Below, piece by piece: positions 1-13,711 of a stretch of DNA of 64,000 bases. The number at the start of each line of letters is the position of its first letter. Position 1 is the stretch's first letter. This stretch comes from Saxidomus purpurata (lineage: Eukaryota > Mollusca > Bivalvia > Venerida > Veneridae). A program made the translations under genes and the position numbers. Location of the stretch: NCBI GenBank assembly GCA_022818135.1, contig JAFMSR010000019.1, positions 33,330,362 to 33,394,361 on the forward strand. The letters run 5' to 3'. The notes under the pieces were generated by a model. The model was not told the DNA's origin. It was given only the letters and a program-made list of their open reading frames with translations, and did no database searches.

Positions 1-256
1 ATGAACAATTGAAGTAAAATTCTAGGTATGAATTTGCAAAAATCGATTGAAAATGCTGGTTTTACGGCTGCGATACATTTAATGTTAATATTGGAATTTC
101 ATTATTACGTATTATTTTAAATCTACAGATATACGCGATAGGAATTTATACTGGAACCTTTTTATATGACTATATGGTCTAAAATATGCTATTTGATACA
201 GTTTGAAGAACTTTATTCTTTGTTTTACCACATTCTGAGAGTAAGCAGCTTCAAAT
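1..256 (-). mobile_element. M1 foldback element, cut by the window start
   Basis: Shows the M1 core (AAATCGATTGAAAATG) and one end (CTGAGAGTAAGCAGCTT). M1 is a non-autonomous inverted-terminal element of about 350 bp with ends TTAAAGCTGCTCGCTCTCAG. This copy is diverged. Confidence 0.7.
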
Positions 257-1007
257 CCTCTGATGCTTAAACACGGACAAATGTGATAATCCGTTTCCCA
301 TTGGAAATTAGGTATGCATCAACTATCAATATAAGATATACAAAGCAAGTGAATTGACTGAAATATTAATGAACAACTAGGGAACAATAAATAAAACACT
401 ACTAGCACTGATGAAAAACTGTTGAATTCTTAATGACTGATTTTAGTATCAGGAAGTCACCATGCAACCTGATGTCACACCAGTACATATGTATCAAGTC
501 GGTAATAACTTCATATGAAATTACTTTTTATTGCCTTGTTAAAAGCTCGGATCATAAATCTACAGTTCAATATGAGATCAACTCAGTGATCAACTACATT
601 GTAATACAAAATGTATAAGTAATTCGTTTGGATCATTTCTGTCATTAAATCAGGTTCGTTGAATGTTTTATTTACTTGACTGAAATTTCTATACACATTA
701 CATTTGATGATTTGCTGACATATCAGAATGTACATGACTCTTAACGTTGCTTTGAGTTTTTCAATTCCTTCGCTTTATATTAAAGCTTAATTATGCTTAT
801 ATATAATATTCGCCAATGCAGGCGATCTTATGATACAGAATATATCATTATCCACATTTAATCAAACCTTTCAGCTATTCGTAATCTAATTGGAGCTACA
901 TTTTACATTTAGCGGAGCTCTGAAGAAAATACCATGTGACCGGGCTACACTACCATTTGATGCCCTGTCGGCGAAGTTTAGAAAATCAGAGACCGTAACA
1001 CTAAAAA
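257..1007 (+). other. No feature seen
   Basis: AT-rich, no repeat or splice-linked frame. The 61-aa frame at 433-618 has no supporting feature. The same holds for 1621-2189 and 2332-2925, including the 80-aa frame at 2338. Confidence 0.5.
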
Positions 1008-1172
1008 CTGCTTGTTGTTGTTGTACAATTAATTGGTGGATAGTGATTTATGACAGAAGGTGACTTAGCTGATTATTTGTACTATTTGTAGATTTATGTT
1101 GTGCTTAATATAATTATTGTATCAATTTGATCGAACACATTATTCATGTTTGGATAATGCCCTTTTAAAACG
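1008..1172 (-). mobile_element. M2 fragment
   Basis: GTTGTTGTACAATTAATTGG through AATGCCCTTTTAAAA matches one arm of M2. M2 is a non-autonomous foldback family of about 380 bp with ends like TTAAAGGGGCACTCCCTA. Confidence 0.55.
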
Positions 1173-1523
1173 TCTTGCAGATCGATTTAGTTGCGAGAAT
1201 CAAAGTGTGTATATGTAGATATACCTTCCATCTATGACTTTATACCTGTTTTACCTCCACTTATATCCAGATATCTGTTACATATTGTCATGCCAACACA
1301 CTTCTAGGTAATCATTTCTTGATAACGATATTCCACAAGGAATTAATTTATACTTTGAACCAAATCTATTTTACTTTAGATATATATTTATAGCGTAGAA
1401 CATATTACATAAATGTTACAGATTGGTGGTACATTTCGCGTATTTCACCTTTCTATGTGTTACTCATACCTTGAATACATGTTACTGTAACTAAATGTTA
1501 TTAATTGTATATCGTTTCAATGA

Positions 1524-1620
1524 TTTAAAGCTGTTTGCTCTCATATTTGGTGCAAAAACAAGGATCTCCAAACTGTTTTTAAATCGACATATTCTAGAAA
1601 GAAGCTTCTAGTATTAATAC
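1524..1620 (+). mobile_element. M1 left-end fragment
   Basis: TTTAAAGCTGTTTGCTCTCA followed by about 75 bp of M1 arm. The remainder is missing. Confidence 0.55.
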
Positions 1621-2189
1621 CTTTAAGGTATTTCTGTATTTTAAACTGGCACGTTACATTGTCTGCCAAATTATAAAGCGTTTATAGTATAAATATCGTA
1701 GCATTAACTTTGAATAAACGTTTCTGTAACTAGTGGTGCAACAAGTTTCATATTTCGTATTACATGTATACCATTGCTGTAATGTTAATTCCTGTATGAT
1801 TTAAAATAACGACGCCCGGCAGATTGTATATTGTTTTATTTGGTTTAGATATGTACAATGTACAAATATCGGGCACATTTTAATTCAGAATCAGTACTAT
1901 TTAACAGAGACTACGTGACATACATTAGTACTTGTATTGTGTCAATAATATTGATATTGTTTTAAAGTCCAAGGATCACATTGATTTTACCGATATAGAA
2001 AAAAAAGTACTAATATGATAATAATAGAAATATGTTCTATTCACTCTGAAACGATGTTAATAAATGTCTTTCTATCTATCGTATTAAAGTCATTTCTTCT
2101 TGGAAAGCCTTTCTCATTTTTTTAATTATCATTGAAAAAGTTACTGCACTATATTTCTACCATATACATTCGATGTAAAAAGCAAAGTT

Positions 2190-2331
2190 ATTGGTACGAA
2201 TAAAGGTCTCCGCCGGAAGACCTGGTAAAATAAAGGTTACTCGCCGGTAAGGACATCTTTCTTGGTAAATAAAGTTCATTTCCGCCGGTAAGACATCTAG
2301 AGCTACTTGTAATGGTGATCCTAGGACTTTT
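2190..2331 (-). mobile_element. R4 element end with three tandem copies of its inner motif
   Basis: The motif GGTAAATAAAGGTCATT..CCGCCGGTAAGACATC occurs three times (about 2193-2232, 2223-2262 and 2260-2298, with small changes), followed by GCTACTTGTAATGGTGATCC and the end CTAGGACTTTT. R4 is a small family with ends AAGTCCCAG. Confidence 0.5.
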
Positions 2332-2925
2332 ACATTTTTGTCTTGTATGGTTGGTTGTGAACTTGGTTATTACAAAAACAGCTATATTGATCTTTCCTTT
2401 CCAGTTTGCACTGTCTTATACTTAGTTTTGTACAAGTCAAGTCGTGGCAATATTTTCTTGAGGGTTTTCGTTTACCAAACCGAGGTCTCCCATGTGTTTC
2501 ATTCACGCGATAATATCATGGCCTCCATCACCAGAAAACATTTGAACATATTTTGTGTGCAAAATACAATTATACGTTAAATTAATGTAAAAGTATTGTC
2601 TCAGTTGATGGATCTTGTGTTTGACTGATAAGATTTTTTGTATATTTTCATTACGATCCAGAATTGGCCGCCGTCACAAAAGACCGATGTTATAATCTAT
2701 AGTTTCCTTAAGTGGTGAAGGTAAAACTACGAATTTATGCTTATGCTGCAAACATGTCATATGTTTAGACACTCTTAAAAGTGTTCAAGTATGCTTGACA
2801 TAAGTTTTAGCTCGACATTTCATAAGAATAAGGATGGGGTTTAAAACACTTAAATAAATGAAAAGTAGTGAGCAATGATTGTATTGTATGGAGCTTACTA
2901 TGTAGAAGTAAACCACTCGTGTACT

Positions 2926-3271
2926 TAAATTTAATATTCTATAAAAATCGTCACATTGACCGATTGGATTTTCTCAAAAAAACAGTAATAACAAATGCTG
3001 TAAGTGGAATTGTATGAATAGCTAAAAGTAATAGGGGAATATATTGCTGCAATTCTTATATCAAATAAAAAACAAAAATTCAAACAGGGCTTGTAATGTT
3101 TGTAAAGCAGAAACGAAGCCACACAGAATATGAAGAAATGTAAACGTCACCACGTTTAGGGGTATATAGAACACAGTTATGCCATTATTCGAATCCGTAA
3201 ATTTGATATTCTATAAAAATCTTAAATGCCAATTGGATTTTAAAAAATCATGTAAATACAAATGTCTGTGC
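2926..3271 (+). repeat. 75-bp direct repeat pair
   Basis: TAAATTTAATATTCTATAAA (2928) and TAAATTTGATATTCTATAAA (3197) open two diverged copies, both followed by AATTGGATTTT-like sequence. About 190 bp without recognisable features separate them. Confidence 0.55.
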
Positions 3272-3284
3272 AGCACCTGGAGCA

Positions 3285-3405
3285 GTGTATGGCAAAAAGA
3301 CAAATGGGGAGCTTAACCGGATTTAATAACAGAAACCACCTAAATTTCTTCCCTGACTGTATCCAAAGTACAAGATCAATCTAAACACCAGTCATCCCTG
3401 CTTGG
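3285..3405 (-). mobile_element. R1 retroelement, upstream part only
   Basis: GGGGAGCTTAACCGG and GTCATCCCTGCT match the distal part of the 21182 copy (GGGGAGCTTAAACCGG, GTAATCCCTGCT). Diverged. It runs into the M2 element at 3406. Confidence 0.5.
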
Positions 3406-3788
3406 TTAAAGCAACACTCCCCATGCATCTTTAGCAAATTATATTCTCGAAACATAGATTATGTGTAAATGCATATAAAATGACAAAAAAAATACATTTT
3501 CAAAGAAGAAACCTATGGCGAAAAATGTCTTATTTTACCACAATCAATCAATATACAGATTTTCTATAACAAATCAGATCCACCAATGATTTGTACAACA
3601 ACAACTCTACATAGATTATTGAATAGTTTACGGTACTGCAGTATATTTCAAACCGCTGATTTTATCGCTAATGACTAGGAATGCATAGCTGAAACGTTTA
3701 GGTTAAGTTATAATACTTCCAAAGATTCTATTATTTATGTTTTGGAGGTTATTTAGTTACACATCAGTTATAGGGTATGTCCTTTTAA
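3406..3788 (+). mobile_element. M2 element, nearly complete
   Basis: Contains TTATATTCTCGAAACATAG, the ACAACAACAACTCTACATAG core and the end TATAGGGTATGTCCTTTTAA. The left end is diverged. Confidence 0.7.
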
Positions 3789-6324
3789 TGAAAACCGGTA
3801 ATTACTTTCGTTTATCATTGCATGATAGACAACAATCTCAAGCCGATTTCTTCCTATATCTCTAAAATTCTTAAAGTGTGTTTTGCCATTCTAAGCAATG
3901 TGCAAATTAACAATACTTAATGCAACCATTCCTAGCCAAATCTTAAGTAACAAGAACTGAATCTCAAAATTGCTAGTTGCTATCAAACATACTATTAAGA
4001 AAATAGAGGGGCATCTCTTATCTTCACTTTACTTTCTCAGCAAAACGAAATGCGCTTGTATTTGGCTAAAAACTTTTGACATACTTTCATAGCTTTAACT
4101 GTCTTTAGATTAATCAACTCATTAGCATAAACAGCAGTTGTCTGTCATTCTTTAGAATGCACCACTATAAAACTGGGCTGAATTTAAATCTTGTTAAACC
4201 TATTGTAATACATTTATGAACAAGCATTTCAAATTTCAGGTAAAACAATTCAGTAATAATCGGTGAACTTAGCAAAATAAGGCGTAATGTCTTTGAAAGG
4301 TTTTGCAGTTATAATTGTAAATCGTTTGATATACCAATTTAATAAGGTCTCTATACTTTAAGATACACTATTTTATAACATTTAATAGTTTTAAGTTCGT
4401 CTTGAAAAGTTCAATCATTTATTTTTGCGAGCATTTAACCAATTTAAACAGTGTAGTGAAATCACATTATAGTTATAGTATATGCCCCTTTAAGACGAAC
4501 GAAATTAAATGATTGCAATTACGTGCATCACTATTAATGGTACCTCTTGATACTGGATGAGTTGTGCGTGCGCCGCGGCATTAAGCTATCGTACACTGAT
4601 TTTAAGTTTCATGAAATTCTTTCCATTGGTTCTTGATTTATGACTCAGGACGAACAGACGGACAACGCCAAAATAGTATCGTTCCGCCTTTAAACTCTGA
4701 AGAAAATCACACAGACACGAACCGAAGGAAATGGAAAATTGAATGAAATAACCGTTTAACATATATAGGGCAATTGATATGCTACAATATGACAATGATG
4801 AATAAATGTATACGTTAATCATTCATCAAGATGTCAATTTACGAAAGATAGATCCCGCTCTTAAGATGAAATTCATTTTCCTCTTCACTGTTCTTGTCAT
4901 GTTTTGTGTTTCTTAAGGCCTGGAAAAAAGACACAAATTAATGTAAAAAAAATGTTGTAATGAATGCAATATATGTTTCTTTCATAGTTTGAAAGTATAT
5001 GTCGATAGCAGAACCGTCATGTCAAGCATGTTTTTTTTAATTAAATGAAGTCATGAATATCTGTATCGTTTTAAATCCTACTTAGAACCGATACATGTCT
5101 CTAGAGTATTCTGTTCTCGTTAACACATTGTACAGATTAATGCACAACTATGAAGAGGGACAACTTAAGTATATGATCCGCCGAAGTAACGATGCTCTAG
5201 TAAGTTCTAATATTCATACAAACACGTTGCGTTGAAGCATTAAAAGTTTTCTAAAACATCTAAGATCTTGTTATGTTCTCTTTGCCGTCTGCGCTATAAA
5301 GCCTTTGCAGTATCGGAAGCCATAAATGCATAATGCTTCAACATATATGTACCATATGACATATCAAAAAATTATGTTACTTTAAGTTAAAGGTAGTTGC
5401 AAGAAGAAGCTCATACGAAAATTGTTTTCTATGATTGAAATATACGATATATACCCTTAGTCTCATTCCTCTGATAAAGCTTGCACAGACAAGTTGTATG
5501 ATATTGGAATACTAATTATTGAAATTGCAGTTCAGTTGCTTTATCAATTTCTTGCGTAAGTTTGCCGGAAATTAAAACATCGTTAGTGAATGTGAATGTT
5601 TTCATATGAAAGGATATCATACGAGTGCAATCGGATAATTCTGTAATTGAAACACGGGACAATAATAATAGCCAACGCGGTAAGGAATTGGAAATAGCTT
5701 GGACACCAAAACTAAATTAAATTCATACTATTTGTGATCATCTTTAGATAAGACAATTGATTGTGTCAGTGACTAGATCTTGAACACTTGGAACAATGAG
5801 AAATTAAATGCTAAAAATAGCATGCCATCGCCGTGTAAAGATAAACATTTAACGTGAGAAATTTGGCTTATAAACAGGTTAGTTTATTTTACACAATTTA
5901 CTAGCAGTATTGCTGTATAAAATGTACTGTACATTGTACTTAAGCGCCATGTAGAACAGTGCTTAAAGTGCTTTAAGAAAAATTCTAAACCTTTAATGTT
6001 AAGAGATGATCAGATCCTGTCTGAAAAGGTATGATTATGTCCTAGGAGACCTTTAAAATGGACAGAAAGTCTTATAATAAGATAACAAATTTTGCTGATA
6101 TGTTGTATTAAGGCCATCGAAAAGTACTTAAAACAAGTTGGATTATTTGAAAACACATATGAAATAACACATACCGTGTTATGTCTCTTACATTGTATTA
6201 GCAGATAGAAAATAGAAAGTCACCTTTTGCAATTTGTTTAAAAGTGATTCTCCATATTTTCCAAAACAATAAAACTGAGAAATTGTTATCTTTTGCTTAG
6301 AACTTAATAATATTACCGTCATAA
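3789..6324 (+). other. Mostly featureless
   Basis: Only an M2 end scrap (GTTATAGTATATGCCCCTTT, 4472-4491) is recognisable. No frame looks coding. Confidence 0.45.
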
Positions 6325-6437
6325 AAAAAAACAAAAGGGAAGCCACAACCAAAAGCGCCCCCAAAACGAGCCCCATAGCACCCAGAAGTGCACACCGCCA
6401 ACACACACACACACACACACACACAACACACACAATC
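6325..6437 (-). mobile_element. R1 retroelement 3' end, 5' truncated
   Basis: Contains CCCCCAAAACGAGCCCCATA and CACCCAGAAGTGCACACCGC, then a (CA)n tract at 6400-6436. A fragment of about 110 bp. Confidence 0.6.
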
Positions 6438-6572
6438 ATGTAATAAACATAATTTACTTGCATACGTTTCTATGATAAGCTATATAGTACAAACATATCA
6501 CAATTTTTGAAACTTTTTTTTCTTTTTCACATATATGTAGTTGCAAATCGATAGTAAAATGAAAAATATATA

Positions 6573-6885
6573 AAAGCTGTTCGTTCACAGCAATAAATGT
6601 CTCCATAAAGGTATGCTAAAAACTAAAATGTAATAGTAATGGATAGAATCAACAACACAAGTATAAATCTGAGTACACTTGCAGCAATTTTAGACAAAAT
6701 CTGCTGAAAATATTGATGAGCTTGGTTTTACGTCACTGTTACACTATGTGTTTTATGCTGCAATTTCGAAGGTAATTTACAAAAAATTCTATTTTTATTG
6801 AATTATTCGTTCTGAAATATGTTAATTCAAAGCTGTTCGAATAACTTTGTTTTTCTAACCAAAATCTAAGAGCGACCAGTTTTAA
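6573..6885 (-). mobile_element. M1-related element, divergent subfamily
   Basis: Ends AAAAGCTGTTCGTTCACAG and AATCTAAGAGCGACCAGTTT. It shares with the copies at 32495 and 36621 the internal stretch around GATGAGCTTGGTTT, marking a second M1 subfamily. Confidence 0.55.
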
Positions 6886-7044
6886 ACTAAAGATAATTGC
6901 TGCAAAATTATTCCTTATACTGAGTTTAATTTCCGTTTCCGGTTCCGATTGTTTTATCACTGATTGCCAAAAAGCTACGTGAGACCTTGATATAAATATC
7001 TAAATAAAAAGAGTAATTATTATAATTCATAGACAGTATGTCAA

Positions 7045-7418
7045 TTTAAAGGGACATACCCTATAACTGATGCCGACTAAATAACCTCCAAAACAGAAAA
7101 AATAGAATTTTTGGAAGTATTATAATCTAACCTAAAAGTTTCAGCTATACATTCCCAGTCATTTTCGATAAAAGTAGCGGTTTAAAATACACTGCAGTAC
7201 CGTAAAACATACAATAATCTATGTAGAGTTGTTGTTGTACAATTAATGGGTGGATGCGATTTATTACAGAAAGCCTCTATATTGATTAATTGTGGTAAAA
7301 TGCGGCATTTTTCGCCATAGTTTCTTCTTTGAAAGTGTATTTTTTTAATCATTTTACGCTCACACATAATCTATGTTTCGAGGATATTATCAGCTAGATT
7401 TAGGGAGTGCCCCTTTAA
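7045..7418 (-). mobile_element. M2 element, complete
   Basis: TTTAAAGGGACATACCCTAT at the left and GGGAGTGCCCCTTTAA at the right, full interior. Confidence 0.75.
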
Positions 7419-8136
7419 CACAGCTATTCTATTTTCTATTTTACATTATCTAATATAGCTACTCTTAAAGTTCATGACGTGATTTATTTATATTTCAGCA
7501 TCCAGACAATTCAGGAAACTGTAGGTACACAATTAAGATCTTGTTTTTTTGGAAGAGATAATTTAGTTACAATAGTTTCAAATTATTTATTGAATTTATC
7601 TCAGTTGGGCAAAAGGAGAATGTAATACTGTTCAATTTAAAGAGAACAAATCTTTCCCTGACAGCTAATCAGGGTTAAGAATAAAACAAATACTTACGTT
7701 GGTTTAGTTTTTGTCGTTAATCTTAATTTTATACCAATTTAACTTCGGGACGATATGATACTGCTTTAGACTACATTATAAAATTATTGTAACAGTTCAA
7801 TACGACAACAAATTGTTAAAGGCAGCCTGAACTAAAATTAATAGGTGCTAGAGCTTAGTGACCCCTCTTATATATACATGTCACAATATAAATGCAAAGT
7901 TATTTTGGGAGTTTTTTTTAGTTAGATGTATATAACTTATAAGAATATGTGCAGATGGGAATATCTGGCTCGATTATAACTGTTTTGGCGGTAACAAGGC
8001 TCTGCCGATATCCTGATCTGGTATGCAAGAATGAGACTTTCTTAAGCTTTTAAGTAATTATACATGTATCCAATTTACATACATGTAAGTTAGTTGAAAA
8101 TATTTGAAAACAAATTTTTTTCTTTGATATTGTATC

Positions 8137-8481
8137 TTTAAAGCTGCTCGCTCTCAGATTTTGGTAAAAAAAAAAAATTCTTGAAACTGTATGTAAATAA
8201 CGTATCTTAGAACATATAGTCATATAAAAAGGCTTCAGTATAAATTCCAGTCACGTATATCTCTTAAATTTCAAATAATACGCAACCAAATTCAAAAGCG
8301 TTGCAAACGCTTTTGCAATTCCAATATAAACCGCCGTGCAACCGACCTTTTCAATCGATTTCTGCAAATTCCTACCTAGATTTTTGCTTATATTTTGATT
8401 TTAGCATTTAGATTGATATTTATGTTTAAGTTTGTGAATTAAAAAAAAATTCAACGGTAACAGAGAGCGAGCAGCTTTAAA
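8137..8481 (+). mobile_element. M1 element, complete
   Basis: Both ends are intact (TTTAAAGCTGCTCGCTCTCAG at the left, GAGAGCGAGCAGCTTTAAA at the right). The core holds the short palindrome AAAAGCGTTGCAAACGCTTTT. A good reference copy, with those at 36974, 46996 and 59209. Confidence 0.8.
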
Positions 8482-11400
8482 GAACAACAACAACTGTTTC
8501 ATCTGGAACTTAAGTCATAAACTGTCATGCCATTATATTGTATAAAGTAACGATTGCAACATGTAACCTTGCATTTATTTATAATATGTCCATCTTATGT
8601 CAATATCACAAGTAAAAATATGCCGTAATAATTTGAAATATGATAAAAGTATTGATTGACAGTAGTTATGTCAATATTGCCGACATTGATAAACAGAAGT
8701 GTCAATAAAACCTGTAAAATCAATCTTATGTTTTCACGTTATTATATTTACAATTTAACTTTCGTAGTGTTGTTTTAAGGGTTGTCTTTAAATATATTTT
8801 GTAAAATCAATATCTCGTATTTTTGTTTAATCAAATTAAGGCGATATCATATGTTGCTGTAGTTTTACGGTTTATTGTTTTATAGAAGCATCGCAGACCA
8901 ATCGGCTGTTTTTCCTTACAGTCGGTTAAAGAACGATTCGAATTCCCCAATTTTACCATTTCCGCCCGTTAAAACAACGTATAACTAATAAAAAGAAGAA
9001 ACGCATTTTATCCTATTTTTATGACATAAATGATAAAATCTTATAGCCGCTAATTGTATGACTAAAAAGATAGTAACATAAGTTCTCGGAATAGAATTAT
9101 CGCCCGCAGTTATTAATTTCTGACAGTTATCTACTGTCACGAAAATTTCCGACAAGTTGATTAAATACGTGTCAGTTTATCAAGTTCATACAGCAACAAA
9201 GTATCCGGATATTCGTACGGAAGGCTGACCGAATTTAATTTGGGTATTCGTTTACATCCCTAATATATACACCGTTTTGTGATATTTGATCATTGGAATC
9301 GAAATAATAGCGTTGTTTATCTTGTAATATACATTCATGTGGCATTCTTGCTCTCAGTTATAAATCATGTACGCCTGAGGCATTCGTGGTTAATTACTAC
9401 ACCTCAAAAGTTCAACGCGTTTTTATAAGATGTTCAACAACGTTTGGACGGATATTATTTCTAAAATAGAGCACTAAAAGGAACAGGAAGAATTACTCAT
9501 TCAGGCTTCCAAATGATTGTGACTAAGAGCTCTGACATTACTGAACGTTACATGTTTAGCAGATTATCCCCATCTTTGGTAATAATAAACGCCGCTAAAA
9601 CTCACAAATTGGTTCCGCGAATTCAAATTACCTTAGCCAGCAACAAACTAACAACGCAATTGATTTGACTATCCATCAATAGTGTTTTATACTTTTATAA
9701 GAAACGTTGCAGCAAACTCTTTACAACGCGAATATTGTTTATAAACTGAAACGAAAACTACATACGGAGCATATAAATGTCTTTACGCATTCTATTGGTA
9801 CAAGCGACTGTCCCATTTTGAAGATGGAAGTATCCGTATTAGACACCGGCACTACAAGTCGACGTTTTGCAAGTTCTAAAGTACATAAATCAATTATGCA
9901 TGCCAATATTGAATTGCGAAGCACTTAACTGAGGATTCAGTTCTTTAACACATCCAGCTGAATATTACAGCGAAATAGGAACCGGTACACGCTTTGAGAA
10001 TTACGATTTGTTTCAAGTCCCAGTACCACAATTACATGTAGCTATAAATTTACCAAGAGAGATGTCTTACCGGCGGTAATGACCTTTATTTGTACCAAAA
10101 ACATTCCTGACTTTGTTTTTTAAATTGATGAGTACATATTAGAAAATGAACGCTGTATTTTTTAAATGATATTTAAAAAAAATAAGAAAGTATTTCTGAC
10201 AACTCATGTTCATTGAGAAACGACTTGAATACAAAAAAGACGCATGCATCTATACTTTTGATTAGACAGTTACATCAGTATCTCATCTGTAAACTTAGTT
10301 TTCTATATTTGTAAATTCGAAGTGATCCGTTGACTTTAAACTTATGTAAATTTGAAAAGTAAACTTCCATAAAGCAATAGATTGACTTGTATCTTAAACT
10401 CTGACAACTTTAATTCTTTACATTTATTTACATTTTTCGGCGTTGAAAAACCTACGAAACTAGTTTGCACAAATGGAAATGTATGGCCAAGTGAACTAGT
10501 TCAGATTCTTCAAGTATTAATTCAGTTTGACCTGCAGAAATGAATGTATAGCTTGCTTGACTATATCGTGGAATTACGCATACATGCTGGTTTTTATAAT
10601 CCCTTTGCTAAAAACAATATGTAGATAAAGAATACAGGCGATATTTCATCATAATATCGATGAATACTACATGAACTCTGAAGTTTTAAAACAAAAGGTC
10701 CATTACTAACACCAACTCGAACTTTCTTTTAAATCTGGAATCGTAATGGGCGTCTTCTCGGAAGAAATCATATGACATACTGCATTGAATGTGACCATAT
10801 TGTGTTGAAAAATTGAGTAAAACAAAAGCATTAATGAATTATATTTTGCCTATCAAAACCGAAAATAGGTTTTCCCGTTTTCAAATATCTTTAACTGTTA
10901 TTTTCCAGAAATCTCCAAGAGAGAGGCTGTAAATAGGTTGTACAAAAATAAGCATGCCTATTTTGAATTATAATTGAAGAACTTTACTTCCAATGATGGG
11001 CAAGGTATATATCTGACTGTTTACAACATCCAATAAAGCAAAAGTAGGACAAAAAGACCACCAAGGTCAATCTAAGGAAATACCAGCATTCACTCGCTTT
11101 TCTGCAGCAGTATCTCAAACAGGGAAATACTCCACGGCTATTGTAAAGTTTTAGAAGCCAGTTTCGAACTGTATTTCCCTGTTACAATTCCAGATTTAAA
11201 AGAATATTCGGTTTGGTGCTGCTAGTGGAACTTTAAACATAATCCATGTAATGTGAATTCAAAACAAAAGTGTGGTAAAACAATATTTAAAGAGACCATG
11301 CGAGGATTATACGCCAAGCATTTATAAGCACAGTGAAATAATGCAACGAAACCGAAAACTGTGTTCTTCTTTACACCTTTAAATCATTAAACACTTAACA

Positions 11401-12101
11401 CAAAGTTAATGTCCTTTAAAGGTTCAAAGGACATTTACAGCACACTAACGAAGGGAATATGCATCCGGAATTAATCTTAGGAGACCCATTGACTTCAGAG
11501 ACTGATGCAGCATATGTGTGAATAATGCATTTTCAATTAGTAATGTTTAAATTCATTTGCTTTTGACAAGTGACGCTTTGTAGTGCTCATATGAACATTT
11601 TATTTCAAAAAAACAAACTTTGAGCTTATATTTTCTAATTTTATAACTGCTTTCATCCATTTAGAGTTAAGTATCTTTTTTCTTTCTTTTTCACTGCCCG
11701 CATTATGTTCGACTCAATTTATTCAAAACTCTAAAATCACTAAGGAACACATAATTAATTAAGTGATAGAATAAAATGCTGGAACTATTTTCTATTTATT
11801 TTGGGACAGTTTTGACATACGCCTTTCTTTTATAGTCATGTTGTTTCTCCGTGAAAACTTGTCAAGAGTGTTCTAAAGTTTGGCAGTATCATTTAACAAT
11901 ACTGCGTTGTTTTGTACGTTCAATTCAAAATGTAATGTTAGGATTATTTTTCACAAATAGTCAGTTGCACCAGAAAAAAGCGTTCTGTCAATGTTAGTGC
12001 TATTAAGAATTGAAACATCTAAAATAACCATGGTCCTTTTTAGTCATTATGGCCATTACTCCTATGATTTTATAATTCACTGCTTTACTTGCTCCCTTTA
12101 T
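8482..12101 (+). other. Mostly featureless apart from R4 at 10015
   Basis: No clear repeats. The frame at 9707-9928 (73 aa) has no splice sites or family resemblance that I can defend, and an overlapping antisense frame of similar length argues for chance. Confidence 0.4.
10015..10255 (+). mobile_element. R4 element, right part lost
   Basis: Starts AAGTCCCAGTACCACAATTA, then GATGTCTTACCGGCGGTAAT and GAAACGACTTGAATAC. No closing GGGACTT is seen. Confidence 0.5.
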
Positions 12102-12450
12102 CTTAAGTCTCAGCACCGCAATTATAAGTAGCTGTTATTTAACCCAAAAGGATGTCTTACCAGTGAAAATGACCTTTTGCACCAAAAACTTGATTTTCAG
12201 TCTATAAGTCTATGTTAGAAATATAGCGCAGAATTTTTTTCAATGATATCTAAAAACTATTTCTTATAAAGAAACGACTTAAATGCGAAAGAAAGGCATA
12301 TGTAAAAAAACAAAAATAATATCAAACAGGGAATGCCACGCACCAAAAACGTAAACATTGTTTTAAAGTGAGTAGAACATGGTGCTATCACAATCCTATC
12401 GGTGAATTATTTTACTATATCAGTAAATTGAAATAGATCCTGGGACATCA
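12102..12450 (+). mobile_element. R4 element with nested R1 end
   Basis: Starts AAGTCTCAGCACCGCAATTA and ends GATCCTGGGACATCAG, the inverse of the start. The R1 fragment at 12307-12352 interrupts it. Confidence 0.6.
12307..12352 (-). mobile_element. R1 retroelement 3' end, shortest copy
   Basis: Only the terminal 45 bp (ATAATATCAAACAGGGAATG and on). It sits inside an R4 element. Confidence 0.65.
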
Positions 12451-12852
12451 GTAGTTATGGCCTATGAGTCTATTCAAGTTATCTACTAGCTACAAACTTT
12501 ATGCTGAAAATAGCTCATACATTTTCTCTGAGACAATTATCAGAAACATTTCTTTTGTCGCCTTTTGTCGAAGTATAGCCAAAATAGCATTTCAATTTTC
12601 AGTTTAATAGTGTTTGTTTGTTCGAAACAACTTTAATTTCTCAGAATATCAAGGTTTTTATAGTTCTAAAGAAAGTCAGATTGTTCGAAAAAGGAAAACA
12701 ACATAATTATTGGGTATTCAGTAGCTTTGATTATCATAAAAACCATGTTGAAAGCATTAGAGTAACTAATGGATTACAAAAATAGCTGCCATTAAAGGAA
12801 AGACTTGAAATGCAATGATCGTTGCTTTAACGTCTTTACCAGGAATTCTTTT

Positions 12853-13084
12853 TTACAAATTTATTTTAGTTCGATTACGAAGAAAGCTCCGTAGCTTATC
12901 AAATCGCTCATGAACACTCATTTCAAATATTATCAAGCTCGCAAGAGAGAGGCAACGAGTTTTGTCATCTCTGCTATCCGTGGCATCAGTGTTTTTGTCC
13001 AATGACACACCTCGTACTTGAGCTGGGATTTGAACCCGAGACCTCCCGGGGGCGAACGTCCTATCTACTGAGCTATTGATGCCC
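12853..13084 (-). mobile_element. tRNA-derived SINE, near full length
   Basis: Read on the minus strand it begins GGGCATCAATAGCTCAGTAG (13084 downward), a box A-like start. Box B GGTTCAAATCC lies at 13036-13026. The body then runs to a conserved tail (complement of TTATTTTAGTTCGATTACGA near 12860). The same tail recurs without the tRNA head near 17200 and 20270. The anticodon arm is poor, so this is a SINE head rather than a tRNA gene. Confidence 0.7.
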
Positions 13085-13608
13085 ACTGCGATATTCAGTG
13101 CTGTTTATATCTAAATGTTGTATCTTTGAATAGATATGATCTTTTTTGCAGTGTCTGTTTTTCACATGTGTCACATTACTTACGATTATATCTTATTTAC
13201 AGAATTGTAGACCACTATACAATATCGGATGCATTGAGCATGAGATGCTGTATGCAATAAAACAGAGGCAACAACAAACTTTGCTTCTAAATGTAAGGAA
13301 AAGTAATGAATTATTAAAGGTAAATAATCAAAAAATGCAGTGGTTGCCTTTCGGGCTTTGTTGTCTGTTTTCAAATTACAACTTTTATTCACTGAAAGTG
13401 TGGTCGCCATAATCGTCAGTTATAGAGTGGCACATTCATTTACAATTGAGCTACCTTTACATGTACCACTCGGTCACGTAGGTCGTTTGTAGTTACGTGC
13501 ACTGGTAGCTTGTAATATTGAATTGTAGTTTTGGGTTGCCCAACTTCAATATAAGGATAACCTCATTCATGTGTAGCCTAAAGTCTTTTCTTGTTGTCAT
13601 TGTATTTT

Positions 13609-13711
13609 AAGGAATCAACAGGATGCTTTAAGGAATCAACAGGATGCTTTAAGGAATTAACAGTATACTTTAAGGAATTAGCAGGATACTTTGAAGGGAT
13701 TTTTACTTTGA
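13609..13711 (+). repeat. 21-bp minisatellite, left part
   Basis: About four copies of GGAATCAACAGGATGCTTTAA with substitutions. The array resumes at 14084-14152 after the M2 element. Confidence 0.75.
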